From Salibacterium lacus (GTDB taxonomy: Bacteria > Bacillota > Bacilli > Bacillales > Marinococcaceae), in assembly GCF_042684865.1 (NCBI RefSeq), contig NZ_JBHUML010000002.1, positions 124,001 through 188,000 of the forward strand: DNA of 64,000 bases, read 5' to 3'. The notes under the pieces are model-generated. The model searched no databases. It saw only the letters and a program-made list of their open reading frames with translations, and had not been told where the DNA came from. How positions within the stretch are numbered: position 1 is the first letter of the stretch; every line of letters starts with the position of its first letter. Below, one piece after another: positions 50,250 through 60,208 of this stretch. Made by a program: the position numbers and the translations under genes.

Positions 50250-51355
50250 AGGAAGATAAACTTATCTGTCCCGGCTGCGGGGCGGGTATTCAAACAGAAG
50301 ACCCGGAAAAACCGGGATACGTACCTCCGGCAGCGCTGAATAGAGAGATTGTGGTCTGTATGCGCTGTTTTCGTCTGCAGCATTATAATGAAGTGCAGGA
50401 AATTCCACTGCGAAACACCGATTTTACAAACCAGCTTCATGATCTGGCCAAGGAGGATGCTTTAATCGTAAAAATTGTAGATGCGTTTGACATCGAAGGA
50501 AGCTGGATACCGGGCTTTCAGCGCTATATCGGTCGAAACGACGTGCTGCTTCTTGTCAATAAAATGGATCTTCTGCCAAAGTCCATTAATGAAAACCGGC
50601 TGAAAGACTGGATACGCAGGGAAGCAAAGGAACAGGGGCTTAAACCGGCAGGTGTTATGCTCATGAGTGCGGAGAAAAAACAGAGCGTGGAGAAAGCAGC
50701 GGCCAAAATGGACGAACTGCGGCACGGGAAGGACGTCTATATTACCGGGTGTACCAATGTAGGGAAATCGACGTTCATTAATGCATTGATTGAAGCGTTC
50801 GGCGGAGATGAAGAACAGCGGATCACCGCTTCAGGGTATCCCGGCACGACGCTTGATTTAATTGACATCCCGCTTGATGACGGCCGCAGTATGTATGATA
50901 CCCCGGGTGTTATCAATGAACGGCAGCTGGCGCACTATGTAAGCCGGAAAGATTTGAAGGCCCTGACCCCTTCAAGGGAAATCAAGCCTGTCATTTATCA
51001 GCTGGAAGAAAAACAGACACTGTTTATTGCCGGACTGGCAAGGATGGACTTTAATGAAGGCAACCGGAATTCTTTCGTTGTGTATGTGGACAATGAATTG
51101 TTAATCCACCGGACCAAGCTCGATAATGCTGATGCATTGTATGAAAACCATAAAGGGGAGATGCTGTCCCCGCCCGGCAGAGAAACACTTGAGGAGATGC
51201 CTGCCTTTGCGGAGCATACATTTCATATTAAACAGCCGAAAATGGACATCGTTATTTCCGGTCTCGGCTGGATAACGGTTGTGGAACCGGATGCGGTTGT
51301 GACCGTTTATGCGCCGAAAGGCACCGGTGTTACAATAAGAGAGGCGGTGATCTAA
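50246..51355 (+). CDS. yqeH: Ribosome biogenesis GTPase YqeH
   Basis: A 369-residue circularly permuted GTPase. A zinc finger (CPGCG ... CMRCF) at the N-terminus is followed by G4 NKMD, G5-like SAEKK, G1 GCTNVGKST and G3 DTPGV. It is needed for assembly of the 30S subunit. GTG 50246 follows GGAGG and overlaps the yqeG stop. Confidence 0.95.
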   Translation: MKEDKLICPGCGAGIQTEDPEKPGYVPPAALNREIVVCMRCFRLQHYNEVQEIPLRNTDFTNQLHDLAKEDALIVKIVDAFDIEGSWIPGFQRYIGRNDVLLLVNKMDLLPKSINENRLKDWIRREAKEQGLKPAGVMLMSAEKKQSVEKAAAKMDELRHGKDVYITGCTNVGKSTFINALIEAFGGDEEQRITASGYPGTTLDLIDIPLDDGRSMYDTPGVINERQLAHYVSRKDLKALTPSREIKPVIYQLEEKQTLFIAGLARMDFNEGNRNSFVVYVDNELLIHRTKLDNADALYENHKGEMLSPPGRETLEEMPAFAEHTFHIKQPKMDIVISGLGWITVVEPDAVVTVYAPKGTGVTIREAVI

Positions 51356-52209
51356 TGAGTCGCGTGTTACATGCAGAAAATTTGTATGGGGTGATCGGTC
51401 ATCCTGTCGGTCATTCCCTGTCGCCTCTTATGCACAACGACCAATTTCAGCATCAGGGGCTGCCTTCTTTTTATCATGCATTTGATGTGCTTCCGCAGCA
51501 TCTTGAGGAGGCGGTGCAGGGACTGAAAGCTCTTGGTGTTTCAGGATTTAATGTTACTGTTCCGCACAAAATTGAAGTGATGCAGTACCTGGACGGGCTG
51601 GACGAAGAAGCCCGGTTAATCGGGGCGGTGAACACGGTCGTAAAGGAAGAAGATGGCTGGATCGGCTATAATACCGACGGAGAGGGATACGTGCAGTCGC
51701 TGTTGACAAAAACCGGGGATACGTTCTCTGATGCTGATATTCTTGTTATCGGTGCCGGCGGAGCGGCTCGTGCAGTAATAAGTGCTTTGACCGGTCATGG
51801 GGCAAAGCGGATAACCCTTGCGAACAGGACTTTTTCCAAAGCACAAGCTTTACAGGAACATGTGGCAGAAAGAGCCGCCATCCGCGCACTGCCAACCGAA
51901 GAAGCAGAAAAAGAAACGTCCTCATTTGATATTATTATTAACACAACATCTGTTGGTATGTCCCCCCACACCGAAAGTATGCCGTGGCCGGTCGAAAACC
52001 TGAAGCCGGGGTGTATCTGCAGTGACTTAATATACAACCCGCTGAAGACGAAGTGGCTGCAGGAAGCCGGGAAAGCAGGGGCGGATATTTTGAACGGAAC
52101 AGGAATGTTTGTCGGACAAGGGGCCATTGCTTTCCAAAAATGGACGGGCGTACAGCCCGATACTGAACGCATGCATGATGTAGTGATGAAACAACTTGGA
52201 GGGAATTAA
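51355..52209 (+). CDS. aroE: Shikimate dehydrogenase
   Basis: A 284-residue enzyme reducing 3-dehydroshikimate to shikimate with NADPH. Visible marks are GHSLSPLMHN, the catalytic Lys in NVTVPHKIE, NTDGEGY, and the NADP loop GAGGAARAV with NRTFSKA. ATG overlaps the yqeH stop. Confidence 0.95.
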   Translation: MSRVLHAENLYGVIGHPVGHSLSPLMHNDQFQHQGLPSFYHAFDVLPQHLEEAVQGLKALGVSGFNVTVPHKIEVMQYLDGLDEEARLIGAVNTVVKEEDGWIGYNTDGEGYVQSLLTKTGDTFSDADILVIGAGGAARAVISALTGHGAKRITLANRTFSKAQALQEHVAERAAIRALPTEEAEKETSSFDIIINTTSVGMSPHTESMPWPVENLKPGCICSDLIYNPLKTKWLQEAGKAGADILNGTGMFVGQGAIAFQKWTGVQPDTERMHDVVMKQLGGN

Positions 52210-52210
52210 A

Positions 52211-52504
52211 TTGTTGACGGGAAAGCAGAAGCGATTTTTAAGAAGAAAAGCACACGGACTTAAACCGGTATTTCAAATCGGGAAGGCCGGAATAACCGAT
52301 AACCTTGTGAACCAGACAGCGGATGCGCTCGAAGCAAGAGAACTCATCAAAATCAATATGCTCCAAAACTGTATGGAAGATAAGCATGAGGCTTCTGATT
52401 CCCTTGCGCAGGGAGCCCGCGCTGACGTGGTGCAGGTTATAGGAAACACCATTGTGCTTTACAAAGAATCAAGTGAAAATAAAACGATTGACCTGCCGTC
52501 CTAG
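52211..52504 (+). CDS. yqeI: YhbY/CRM-domain RNA-binding protein YqeI
   Basis: A 97-residue CRM protein (LTGKQKRFLRRKAHGLKPVF, GKAGITDNLV, GNTIVLYKES) that binds ribosomal RNA precursors. It starts at the first of two consecutive TTG codons, with GGAGGG upstream. Confidence 0.93.
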   Translation: MLTGKQKRFLRRKAHGLKPVFQIGKAGITDNLVNQTADALEARELIKINMLQNCMEDKHEASDSLAQGARADVVQVIGNTIVLYKESSENKTIDLPS

Positions 52505-52518
52505 AAGGGATATATGAT

Positions 52519-53091
52519 ATGAAGAAAAAAATCGGTCTGCTCGGAGGGACGTTTGATCCGCCGCATCATGCGCATCTTATTATCGCTCAGGAAGCACTGA
52601 CCATTCTGGAACTGGATGAAGTATGGTTCATCCCGGTGTATTCACCACCTCATAAGTCCCGGGATTATATGGCCGGGCCCAATGAAAGGCTGCAGATGAC
52701 AAAGCTTGCCGCAGAGGGAAACCGCCATTTTTTCACTTCTGCTGTTGAACTGGACCGAAAAGGCCCTTCCTATACGCTGGATACCGTGAAACGGTTGAAC
52801 AAGGAGTACCCGGACACTGACTTTTATTTCATTGTCGGCGGGGATATGGCAGCCGGCCTTTCATCCTGGAAGAACATAGAGGAATTAATGCAGCGTGTTA
52901 CGTTTGCTGTGATTGACCGCCCCGGCTACTCTTTTCCAAAAAGTGGAGAAAGAATGTGTTATATTGAAGTTCCCTTAATGAATATTTCATCAACGATGAT
53001 CAGGGAAAGAATCCAGCAGGGCAGAAATATCCGATATTATCTGCCGGAGCCCGTTCGGACTTTTATTAAGGAGAATAAGTTGTATGAATAG
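52519..53091 (+). CDS. nadD: Nicotinate-nucleotide adenylyltransferase
   Basis: A 190-residue nucleotidyltransferase. GLLGGTFDPPHHAHL carries the HxGH-type motif, and ISSTMIRERI the ISSTxIR motif. It converts NaMN and ATP to NaAD in NAD synthesis. Overlaps yqeK by 8 nt. Confidence 0.96.
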   Translation: MKKKIGLLGGTFDPPHHAHLIIAQEALTILELDEVWFIPVYSPPHKSRDYMAGPNERLQMTKLAAEGNRHFFTSAVELDRKGPSYTLDTVKRLNKEYPDTDFYFIVGGDMAAGLSSWKNIEELMQRVTFAVIDRPGYSFPKSGERMCYIEVPLMNISSTMIRERIQQGRNIRYYLPEPVRTFIKENKLYE

Positions 53092-53665
53092 GAAAGAAGC
53101 ACTTGAAACAGTAAAACCTCATTTGACAGAGCACCGCTACAGGCATACATTGGGAGTAAGAGATGCGGCGCTCACCTTGGCTGAAAAGCTGGGTGTCGAT
53201 CAGGATAAAGCGGAAATGGCTGCTATTTTTCATGATTACGCCAAATTCCGCTCCAAAGACGAAATGCGTGGTATTATTAAGGAACAGCAGATGGACGAGG
53301 ATTTTATTCATTACGGGGATGAACTGCTCCACGCACCGGCCGGCGCCCACTTGGTGAAAAAGGAAATCGGCATTACCGATGAAGAAATACTGTCCGCGAT
53401 TTTTTGGCATACTACCGGCAGACCGGGAATGTCTGATATGGAAAAAGTTATTTTTCTCGCGGATTATATTGAACCGAACCGTAAATTCCCCGGCGTGGAA
53501 CAGGCCCGGGAAAAAGCAGAGACCGACATTGACGAAGCGGTCCGTACAGCACTGTCTAATACGGTAACCTTTTTACTTCAGAAAAACCAACCGGTATTTC
53601 CCGGTACGTTAGAAGCCTACAATGATGTAACGTTTAAAAAGCAGCAAAACGAAGGAGGAGAATAA
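53084..53665 (+). CDS. yqeK: HD-domain diadenosine tetraphosphatase YqeK
   Basis: A 193-residue HD hydrolase: HRYRHTLGVRDAAL, the HD pair in IFHDYAKFR, HAPAGAHL and FLADYIEPNR. YqeK proteins split Ap4A into two ADP. Part of the nadD operon. Confidence 0.93.
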   Translation: MNRKEALETVKPHLTEHRYRHTLGVRDAALTLAEKLGVDQDKAEMAAIFHDYAKFRSKDEMRGIIKEQQMDEDFIHYGDELLHAPAGAHLVKKEIGITDEEILSAIFWHTTGRPGMSDMEKVIFLADYIEPNRKFPGVEQAREKAETDIDEAVRTALSNTVTFLLQKNQPVFPGTLEAYNDVTFKKQQNEGGE

Positions 53666-54019
53666 ATGGAAGGAAAGGAACTACTCGAACTGGCCGCAGG
53701 TGCTGCTGATGACAAGAAAGCAGAACAGCTCACTGCACTTGATATGAGAGGGATTTCTCTGATTGCGGATTATTTTCTGATTGCTCATGGTAATTCGTAT
53801 AAGCAGGTTCAGGCTATTGCCCAGGATATCAAAAAGCAGGCCCAGGAAGCAGGTAAAGAAGTCAAGCGTTTGGAAGGGTTTGACGAAGCAAAGTGGATTC
53901 TCATCGATCTTGAAGATGTCATTGTCCATTTGTTTCATAAAGATGAACGCCCGTATTATAATCTTGAAAAATTGTGGGGAGACGCTTCCACGGTAGACCT
54001 GGAAACAGTATCCAACTAG
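53666..54019 (+). CDS. rsfS: Ribosome silencing factor RsfS
   Basis: A 117-residue protein (DMRGISLIADYFLIAHGNSY, RLEGFDEAKWILIDLEDVIV, HLFHKDERPYYNLEKLW) that binds L14 and blocks subunit joining in starvation. GGAGGAG precedes the ATG. Confidence 0.96.
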   Translation: MEGKELLELAAGAADDKKAEQLTALDMRGISLIADYFLIAHGNSYKQVQAIAQDIKKQAQEAGKEVKRLEGFDEAKWILIDLEDVIVHLFHKDERPYYNLEKLWGDASTVDLETVSN

Positions 54020-54033
54020 AAAGAGGTTGAAAC

Positions 54034-54810
54034 ATGGGGACTTACGCCGGCTTCGCTCAAGTGTATGACCGCTTGATGGAACAAGCTCCTTATGACGAGT
54101 GGCTCCTATGGATTAAGAAACTTATGGAGCAGGAAGATTCCCGGCCGCAAACCATACTGGATGCAGGCTGCGGAACGGGAACCATTCTTGTTGATCTTTT
54201 CGAAAGCGGATATGACGCAGAGGGGCTCGATGCCTCCCGGGATATGCTTGATGCCGCGGAGCAGAAACTGAGCGAGCGTGGTATTGCCCCGGCCCTTTAT
54301 CACGAAGATATGCGTGCATTTCGTCTTTCCGGCTCATACGACGCGGTGGTTTCTTTTTGCGATTCGCTGAATTACATCACGGAGGAATCAGAGCTGCACG
54401 ATACTTTCACCGCTTTTTACGAGCATCTGAACGACGGCGGGTCGCTTGTTTTTGATGTTCATTCGACCGGTTATGTGGAAGACGTGCTGCAGGATTTTTC
54501 TTTCGCTGATGCAGCCGCTGATGCAGCCTACATATGGAATGTCGTTCCCACCGGAAGAAAGTTGGAAGTACAACACGATCTCTCTCTTTTTATCCACCGC
54601 CGTGACAATGTGTATGAAAGATTTGACGAACGCCACCTGCAGCGTACGTTCCCTGTCTCGATATACTGCGCTGTTTTAGAAACATGCGGCTTCGAGGTCT
54701 GCGGTATTTACGGAGATTTTACCTTTAATGCTCCGGGAGAAGAGACGGACCGTATTTTTTTTCATGCAAAAAAAACTGTACAAAACCGTTCTGCCGGTAT
54801 AAACTTATAA
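54034..54810 (+). CDS. yqeM: Class I SAM-dependent methyltransferase YqeM
   Basis: A 258-residue methyltransferase with motif I LDAGCGTGTILVDL, motif II EGLDASRDML and SFCDSLNYITEE. The substrate is unknown. It is the last gene of the yqeG operon and converges on comER with an 10-bp gap. Confidence 0.9.
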   Translation: MGTYAGFAQVYDRLMEQAPYDEWLLWIKKLMEQEDSRPQTILDAGCGTGTILVDLFESGYDAEGLDASRDMLDAAEQKLSERGIAPALYHEDMRAFRLSGSYDAVVSFCDSLNYITEESELHDTFTAFYEHLNDGGSLVFDVHSTGYVEDVLQDFSFADAAADAAYIWNVVPTGRKLEVQHDLSLFIHRRDNVYERFDERHLQRTFPVSIYCAVLETCGFEVCGIYGDFTFNAPGEETDRIFFHAKKTVQNRSAGINL

Positions 54811-54820
54811 AAAAGCAGGC

Positions 54821-55648
54821 TTATTCTTCTACAAAAAGAGATGCCATTTCTTCTTTATCATCTTCGTATTTTTGATGAGTACGACCGATCAATTCCTCAA
54901 ACATGCCTGCGCTTAACCTGCTCAGCACTTCCAGTCCTTCTCCTGTTACACCACCCGGTACATTGACTTTTTGGCATAGCTCCGGCAGGCTGTAGTGTTT
55001 TTCAGACAGCAGCCGGCCGTATGCCATCATCATCTTTTCCGCAAGCTTTTCCGCCTCCCCGTATTCAATATCTGTTTCGTCTGCAGCGGCCTCAATAAAA
55101 CACTGTAGAAGGTAACTCATAAATGCAGGACCGCAGCTGACAATGTCGCTTGAGACCCGAAGCGTTTTGTCGGTAAGAGGGACGGGGTCACTGAATGTGC
55201 CGAGCCACTCTCTGAACACGACTTTCTCTTTTTCTGTCCAGTGGCTGCCGAACGTGAGAAGCAGTGGAGCGGTACCGGTTTTGTTTGCAATGGTAGGTAC
55301 GGTCCGTACAACTCTCCGTGCCGGAAGACGTTCGAGATCTTCCAGCAGCACCGGACTCGTTATTGTTGCTACGATATGTTCCATCGTCAGATATTTTTTC
55401 AGTTCGTGAAGCAGCGGTCCGTATTGTTTCGGACGAACGCAGATAAAAATCACATCTGTACCGGCGAGCAGTTCTTTTATGCTGCCGGCTGCATGAACAA
55501 GTGGGTACGAGGCCTGAAAGTTTTTGTTTCGTTCAACCGACCGGTTATAAATATACAAACGTTCCGGCGGTACACTGTTCTGTTCCAGCATGACTTCAGC
55601 CAGCATTCCTCCCATATTTCCCGTTCCGATCAATCCTATGTTATCCAC
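54821..55648 (-). CDS. comER: Late competence protein ComER (P5C reductase-like)
   Basis: A 275-residue protein of the pyrroline-5-carboxylate reductase family: NIGLIGTGNMGGMLAEVM, FICVRPKQ, RVVRTVPTIANKTGTAPLLL and VPGGVTGEGLEVL. In Bacillus it is divergent from comEA and affects sporulation entry. GTG 55648 lies after GGAGGG. Confidence 0.9.
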   Translation of the reverse strand: MDNIGLIGTGNMGGMLAEVMLEQNSVPPERLYIYNRSVERNKNFQASYPLVHAAGSIKELLAGTDVIFICVRPKQYGPLLHELKKYLTMEHIVATITSPVLLEDLERLPARRVVRTVPTIANKTGTAPLLLTFGSHWTEKEKVVFREWLGTFSDPVPLTDKTLRVSSDIVSCGPAFMSYLLQCFIEAAADETDIEYGEAEKLAEKMMMAYGRLLSEKHYSLPELCQKVNVPGGVTGEGLEVLSRLSAGMFEELIGRTHQKYEDDKEEMASLFVEE

Positions 55649-55749
55649 GCTGATCCCTCCTGTTTGCATATTCTGTAACAATCCGACTCCCACATCCTAT
55701 GCGACAAATCTCTTAACTATTCCGCAAAAAAATGAAGGAGGTGAAAATC

Positions 55750-56373
55750 ATGAACCGGAATCTGATGTACGCGGTTGCAGCAGGAAGTGCTGCTGTTGTT
55801 GTGCTGGTGGTTTTTCTTCTTTTGTTCTTATTTGACGGAAAAGGAGGGGGAAAGAACACAGAGAGGGAGGACGTGTTCTGGGAAGAAGAAGAGACGGCTG
55901 AAGCAGAAAAAGAAGAGACATCCGGACAGAAAGAGAAAAACGCCGGTCCTGTACATGTCGTTATCGATGTGAAGGGGGCGGTGAAAGAGCCCGGGGTATA
56001 TGAGCTGAAAGAGGGAAAACGGGTGATAGACGCAATCGATGAAGCAGGCGGCATGACAGATCATGCAGAACCAAAGGCGGTCAATTTTGCTGAAAAGCTG
56101 TACGATGCGATGGTTGTCCGCGTGCCGGAAGAAGGGGAGGAAGAGCTTTCTGTACCAGGTTCTGCAGCGGAAGAAGGGGAAAAAGTCCGCATCAATTACG
56201 CAGAAACTGCGGAACTTGAAACGCTGCCGGGCATCGGGCCTGCCAAAGCGTCAGCCATTATTTCCTATAGAGAAGAGGAAGGGTTTTTTGAAAGCGGGGA
56301 AGATCTGCTGAATGTGTCGGGAATCGGCGAAGCATCACTTGAGCAGATGAAGGAAAGTCTGTCCTTTCATTAA
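55750..56373 (+). CDS. comEA: Competence DNA receptor ComEA
   Basis: A 207-residue protein. One membrane helix (about 6-28), an acidic linker, a SLBB-type domain (about 65-125, VDVKGAVKEPGVYELKEGKR) and a C-terminal double helix-hairpin-helix (about 150-205, LETLPGIGPAKASAIISYRE, LLNVSGIGEASLEQMKE). It binds incoming double-stranded DNA outside the membrane. GGAGG precedes ATG 55750. Confidence 0.94.
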   Translation: MNRNLMYAVAAGSAAVVVLVVFLLLFLFDGKGGGKNTEREDVFWEEEETAEAEKEETSGQKEKNAGPVHVVIDVKGAVKEPGVYELKEGKRVIDAIDEAGGMTDHAEPKAVNFAEKLYDAMVVRVPEEGEEELSVPGSAAEEGEKVRINYAETAELETLPGIGPAKASAIISYREEEGFFESGEDLLNVSGIGEASLEQMKESLSFH

Positions 56374-56448
56374 ATATAAAAAGGATTTCAACTATATGAA
56401 TATTTTGATAATATAAAGAGGAACGCTGATATGAAAGGGGATATACAA

Positions 56449-57744
56449 GTGAGCGAACAAGATTGGAATTTCGAAACGAAAGCGGTTCACGCCGGGCAGG
56501 AAGCAGACCCAACAACGCAGTCGCGTGCGGTGCCGATTTATCAGACTACTTCTTATGAGTTCAAAGACACCGATCAGGCGGCGAATCTCTTTTCCTTGTC
56601 GGAATTTGGGAACATTTATACAAGGATCATGAATCCCACCCAGGACGTGTTTGAGAAACGAATGGCTGAACTTGAAGGAGGAGTCGGGGCTCTTGCGGCC
56701 GCGAGCGGAAGTTCCGCTATTCAGCTTGCAGTGCTGAATATCTGCGGCGCAGGCGATGAAATTGTTGCGTCAAGCGGACTTTACGGCGGTACGTACAACA
56801 TGTTTGTACATACTCTCCCTAAGTTTGGAATTACCGTTCATCTCGTAGATGGAACCAACCCCGAAGCGTTTGCCGGAAAAATCAACGATAAGACAAAGCT
56901 CGTCTTCGGTGAAATGATCGGCAACCCGAACGGGGAAGTGTTTGATATTGAAGCAGCAGCAGAAGTTGCCCATTCCCATGACCTTCCTTTGATCGTTGAT
57001 GCCACAGTCGTTACACCGGCACTCTGCCGTCCGATTGATTACGGTGCGGATATCGTTGTTCATTCCGCGACCAAATTTATCGGCGGACACGGGACAACCC
57101 TCGGAGGAGTGATTGTAGACAGCGGACGTTTTAATTGGAACAACGGAAAATTTCCGGAACTGAGCGAGCCCGACCCAAGTTATCACGGTGTAGTGTACAC
57201 CGAAGCAGTCGGAGAATTGGCTTATATTCTCAAAGCCAGGGTACAGTTAATGCGTGATCTCGGCCCGGCTCTTGCTCCGATGAATTCCTTTCTTCTTATT
57301 CAGGGACTGGAGACACTTCATCTTCGGATGGAAAGACACTGTGAGAATGCGGAGAAAATCGTTGACTATCTTGAAAAAAGCCCTTACGTGGAATGGGTGA
57401 ACTATCCGGGGCAGCCGTCTCATCCTACGTTTGACAAAGCGGAAAAATATCTTCCCAAAGGCAAAGGCGCCATTCTTACATTCGGCATTAAAGGGGGAGT
57501 GGAAGAAGGAAAGGCTTTTATCAATGCCTGCAAACTCCTGTCCCACGTTGCCAATGTCGGCGATGCTAAGACGCTGGTCATCCACCCGGGGAGCACCACC
57601 CACCAGCAGCTGACCGAAGAAGACCAGAAAGCGGCCGGTCTGACGCCGGATCTTATCCGTATATCTGCCGGTATCGAGCACGCAGACGATATTATCGCAG
57701 ATATTGAACAGGCGCTTGAGAAAAGCCAGCAAAGCGTGACGTGA
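56449..57744 (+). CDS. O-acetylhomoserine sulfhydrylase (Cys/Met metabolism PLP enzyme)
   Basis: A 431-residue PLP enzyme of the Cys/Met family with VPIYQTTSYEFKDT, FGNIYTRIMNPTQDVFEKR, and the PLP lysine in VVHSATKFIGGHGT. Its length and the IGNP signature fit O-acetylhomoserine (thiol) lyase, which forms homocysteine from O-acetylhomoserine and sulfide. GTG 56449 is eight bases after AAAGGGG; ATG 56431 is possible. It lies between comEA and comEC, where comEB is expected, and overlaps comEC by 4 nt. Confidence 0.9.
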   Translation: MSEQDWNFETKAVHAGQEADPTTQSRAVPIYQTTSYEFKDTDQAANLFSLSEFGNIYTRIMNPTQDVFEKRMAELEGGVGALAAASGSSAIQLAVLNICGAGDEIVASSGLYGGTYNMFVHTLPKFGITVHLVDGTNPEAFAGKINDKTKLVFGEMIGNPNGEVFDIEAAAEVAHSHDLPLIVDATVVTPALCRPIDYGADIVVHSATKFIGGHGTTLGGVIVDSGRFNWNNGKFPELSEPDPSYHGVVYTEAVGELAYILKARVQLMRDLGPALAPMNSFLLIQGLETLHLRMERHCENAEKIVDYLEKSPYVEWVNYPGQPSHPTFDKAEKYLPKGKGAILTFGIKGGVEEGKAFINACKLLSHVANVGDAKTLVIHPGSTTHQQLTEEDQKAAGLTPDLIRISAGIEHADDIIADIEQALEKSQQSVT

Positions 57745-60074
57745 AAAAAGACACCGTATGGTTTGTATGGAGTGGGGCAGCCGCCGTCCATTTCGTCGTT
57801 TCAGGCGGGATATGGGCAGTCGGAGCGGCGGTGTGCCCTCTCTTTCTTTTATTGTTCCGAAAGAGCGCTGCATCTATTGCTGTTTTCATCCTCGTATTGA
57901 TGCTGTTTTCGCTGCGCGCGGTATGGGTGGAGAACGCTCATGTTTCTTCGTTAAGCGGAGAAGAAACCGTCATTCAGGGAACAATTGAAGATGGACCGCA
58001 CCGGGATGGCAGTCTTGTCCGCTATACCCTCCAGAAACAGGACAGCGAAAGAGTCCAGATCCGTTTAATGCTTCAGGAAAAAACGGAAATACCCATCTCC
58101 GCCTCCTACGCTCCAGGCAGTATATGTTCTATCCGGGGAGCCTTAAGTTATCCTTCCACTGCTTCCAACTTTCATGCATTTGATTACAGGCGGTATGTAA
58201 AACAACAACACACCTACTGGGAAATGGAGGCTGCCTCTGTGGAGGACATCCGGTGCAGCGGTATGAGCCGAAACCCTTTGTATATGTTGAAGGGATGGAG
58301 ATACGAAGGCGTGCAGCGTATTGACACCGCATTCCCGGAACCACTGAAAGGTATTGCGGCAGCTCTTTTGTTCGGTGAACGGGACCTGCTTGAAGCAGAT
58401 ACAGAAACCGATTATCAATCGCTTGGATTAATCCATCTTCTTGCCGTATCAGGTCTTCATGTTGGACTTCTTTGTGCCATGCTTTACTTTCTGTTGCTTT
58501 GTATAGGACTGACAAAAGAAAAAGCAGAGTGGGTCCTGCTTATACTGCTGCCTTTTTATACGATACTCGCCGGGGCTGCTCCTTCTGTTCTGCGTGCGGC
58601 AGGTATGGTATCGGCTTTTATTATATGGGACAAAACGGGAAGAAAAAGCATGGATCCTTTTTTCGTTCTCTGTCTTGCCGCGCTTCTTTTCTTATTCATC
58701 CATCCTTATTACCTCTACCATATCGGCTTTCAGCTGTCCTTTCTTATCAGTGCGTCTCTTCTTCTTTCGAGAAACATATTACACCAAAAGAACAGATGGA
58801 AAATGGCTTTTTATGTGAGTGTTATCGCTCAGTTTGCCGGGCTTCCTGTTATTTTGTTTCATTTCTATGAGTTTTCGTTCCTAAGTATTGTCCTTAATCT
58901 CGTGTTTGTACCTTTCATTTCTGTTATTGTCCTTCCGGGTGTCATCGTTTTGTTTGCCGTTTCGTTTCTGAATGCGGCGCTGTTTTCTCTGGCTGTGGTT
59001 CCCCTGCAGGAGATTGTATCATTTGCTCATGTCATGCTGTCTGCTGCCGGAAGCTGGAATGCGTTTACGTATACCGGTGGAAAACTGTCCCTTGTTTTAA
59101 CCGGATTACTGGGTACTGCGGTTTACTTATTTTTCATCCGGCTTGAACAAACAGGAAGGTACCGCCGCCTTCTGCTTCCGGCTCTGCTTGTTGCGGGAAC
59201 GCTGACGTTTCAGAAAGCTCTTCCGTACATGGATAACCGGGGCTACGTTACGATGCTTGATGTCGGTCAGGGAGACAGTTTCGTAATTGAACTTCCGTAT
59301 CGCAGGGCCGTCTACCTGATTGATACAGGAGGTGTGCCGGATTTTCCGAAGGAAGAATGGGAAGAAAGAGAGGAGCCGTACGATCCGGGAGAGGATGTTG
59401 TGGTGCCATTTTTAAAGGCAGAAGGAATCACGACTCTTGATAAATTGATTCTTACGCATGGAGATATTGATCATTATGGAGGTACGCCCGCCTTACTCGA
59501 AAATGTGGGAATTAAAGAGGTTCTATACGGAAAAGGCGGAAATTTTAAAGAGGCGGAAGCGGCCCTGCTGGATACTGTATGGAAAAAGGGGATTCCTATC
59601 GTTCCAGCCGGCCGGGGACTGGCCTGGCATGCAGGAAGCAGTTCGTTTCAGGTGCTTGCTCCTGACGGGGATGAGCCGGCAGGCAATGAACGTTCCGTTG
59701 TTCTGCGGGCTGACCTTGGAAATACGAACTGGCTGTTCACAGGGGATATAGGGCGGTCAGGGGAAGAAGAACTGCTGTCTGAGTTCCCGGATGTAAAAGC
59801 CGATATTCTGAAAGCTGGACATCACGGCAGCCGCACCTCCAGTTCACCGGCATTTATCGAGCAGCTGGGAGTAAAGGCGGCGCTAATCTCCGCCGGACGC
59901 TGCAACCGTTTCGGGCACCCGCATGAAGAGACACTGGAAACGCTTGAAAAAGCGGGAGCACAGGTCTACCGGACAGATGCAGCGGGAGCAGTACAAATTA
60001 CGTTCACCGAAGACCGCATCCGCGGAGTCCGGCAGGCGGCACCAGAAGGCGGTCAGAACTGTGAAGAGGGGTGA
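57741..60074 (+). CDS. comEC: DNA uptake channel ComEC/Rec2
   Basis: A 777-residue membrane protein. After N-terminal helices and an OB-like domain comes the competence domain (about 215-470; IHLLAVSGLHVGLLCAM) with many helices, then a metallo-beta-lactamase domain (from about 505; VGQGDSFVIELP, LTHGDIDHYGG, AGHHGSRTSS). It transports single-stranded DNA and may degrade the other strand. GTG 57741 overlaps the stop of the previous gene. Confidence 0.95.
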   Translation: MKKDTVWFVWSGAAAVHFVVSGGIWAVGAAVCPLFLLLFRKSAASIAVFILVLMLFSLRAVWVENAHVSSLSGEETVIQGTIEDGPHRDGSLVRYTLQKQDSERVQIRLMLQEKTEIPISASYAPGSICSIRGALSYPSTASNFHAFDYRRYVKQQHTYWEMEAASVEDIRCSGMSRNPLYMLKGWRYEGVQRIDTAFPEPLKGIAAALLFGERDLLEADTETDYQSLGLIHLLAVSGLHVGLLCAMLYFLLLCIGLTKEKAEWVLLILLPFYTILAGAAPSVLRAAGMVSAFIIWDKTGRKSMDPFFVLCLAALLFLFIHPYYLYHIGFQLSFLISASLLLSRNILHQKNRWKMAFYVSVIAQFAGLPVILFHFYEFSFLSIVLNLVFVPFISVIVLPGVIVLFAVSFLNAALFSLAVVPLQEIVSFAHVMLSAAGSWNAFTYTGGKLSLVLTGLLGTAVYLFFIRLEQTGRYRRLLLPALLVAGTLTFQKALPYMDNRGYVTMLDVGQGDSFVIELPYRRAVYLIDTGGVPDFPKEEWEEREEPYDPGEDVVVPFLKAEGITTLDKLILTHGDIDHYGGTPALLENVGIKEVLYGKGGNFKEAEAALLDTVWKKGIPIVPAGRGLAWHAGSSSFQVLAPDGDEPAGNERSVVLRADLGNTNWLFTGDIGRSGEEELLSEFPDVKADILKAGHHGSRTSSSPAFIEQLGVKAALISAGRCNRFGHPHEETLETLEKAGAQVYRTDAAGAVQITFTEDRIRGVRQAAPEGGQNCEEG

Positions 60075-60208
60075 GGAAGAGCTGGTCATCTGCACTGGAA
60101 TAAGAGAAGCTGCCCCGGTTGGACGGGACAGCTTGTTCCTGCTGCAGCGCACGGCGCAGTATATGGAAACTCGGAAGAGATCAGAGTACCATGTTCATTG
60201 AGTCCGTT

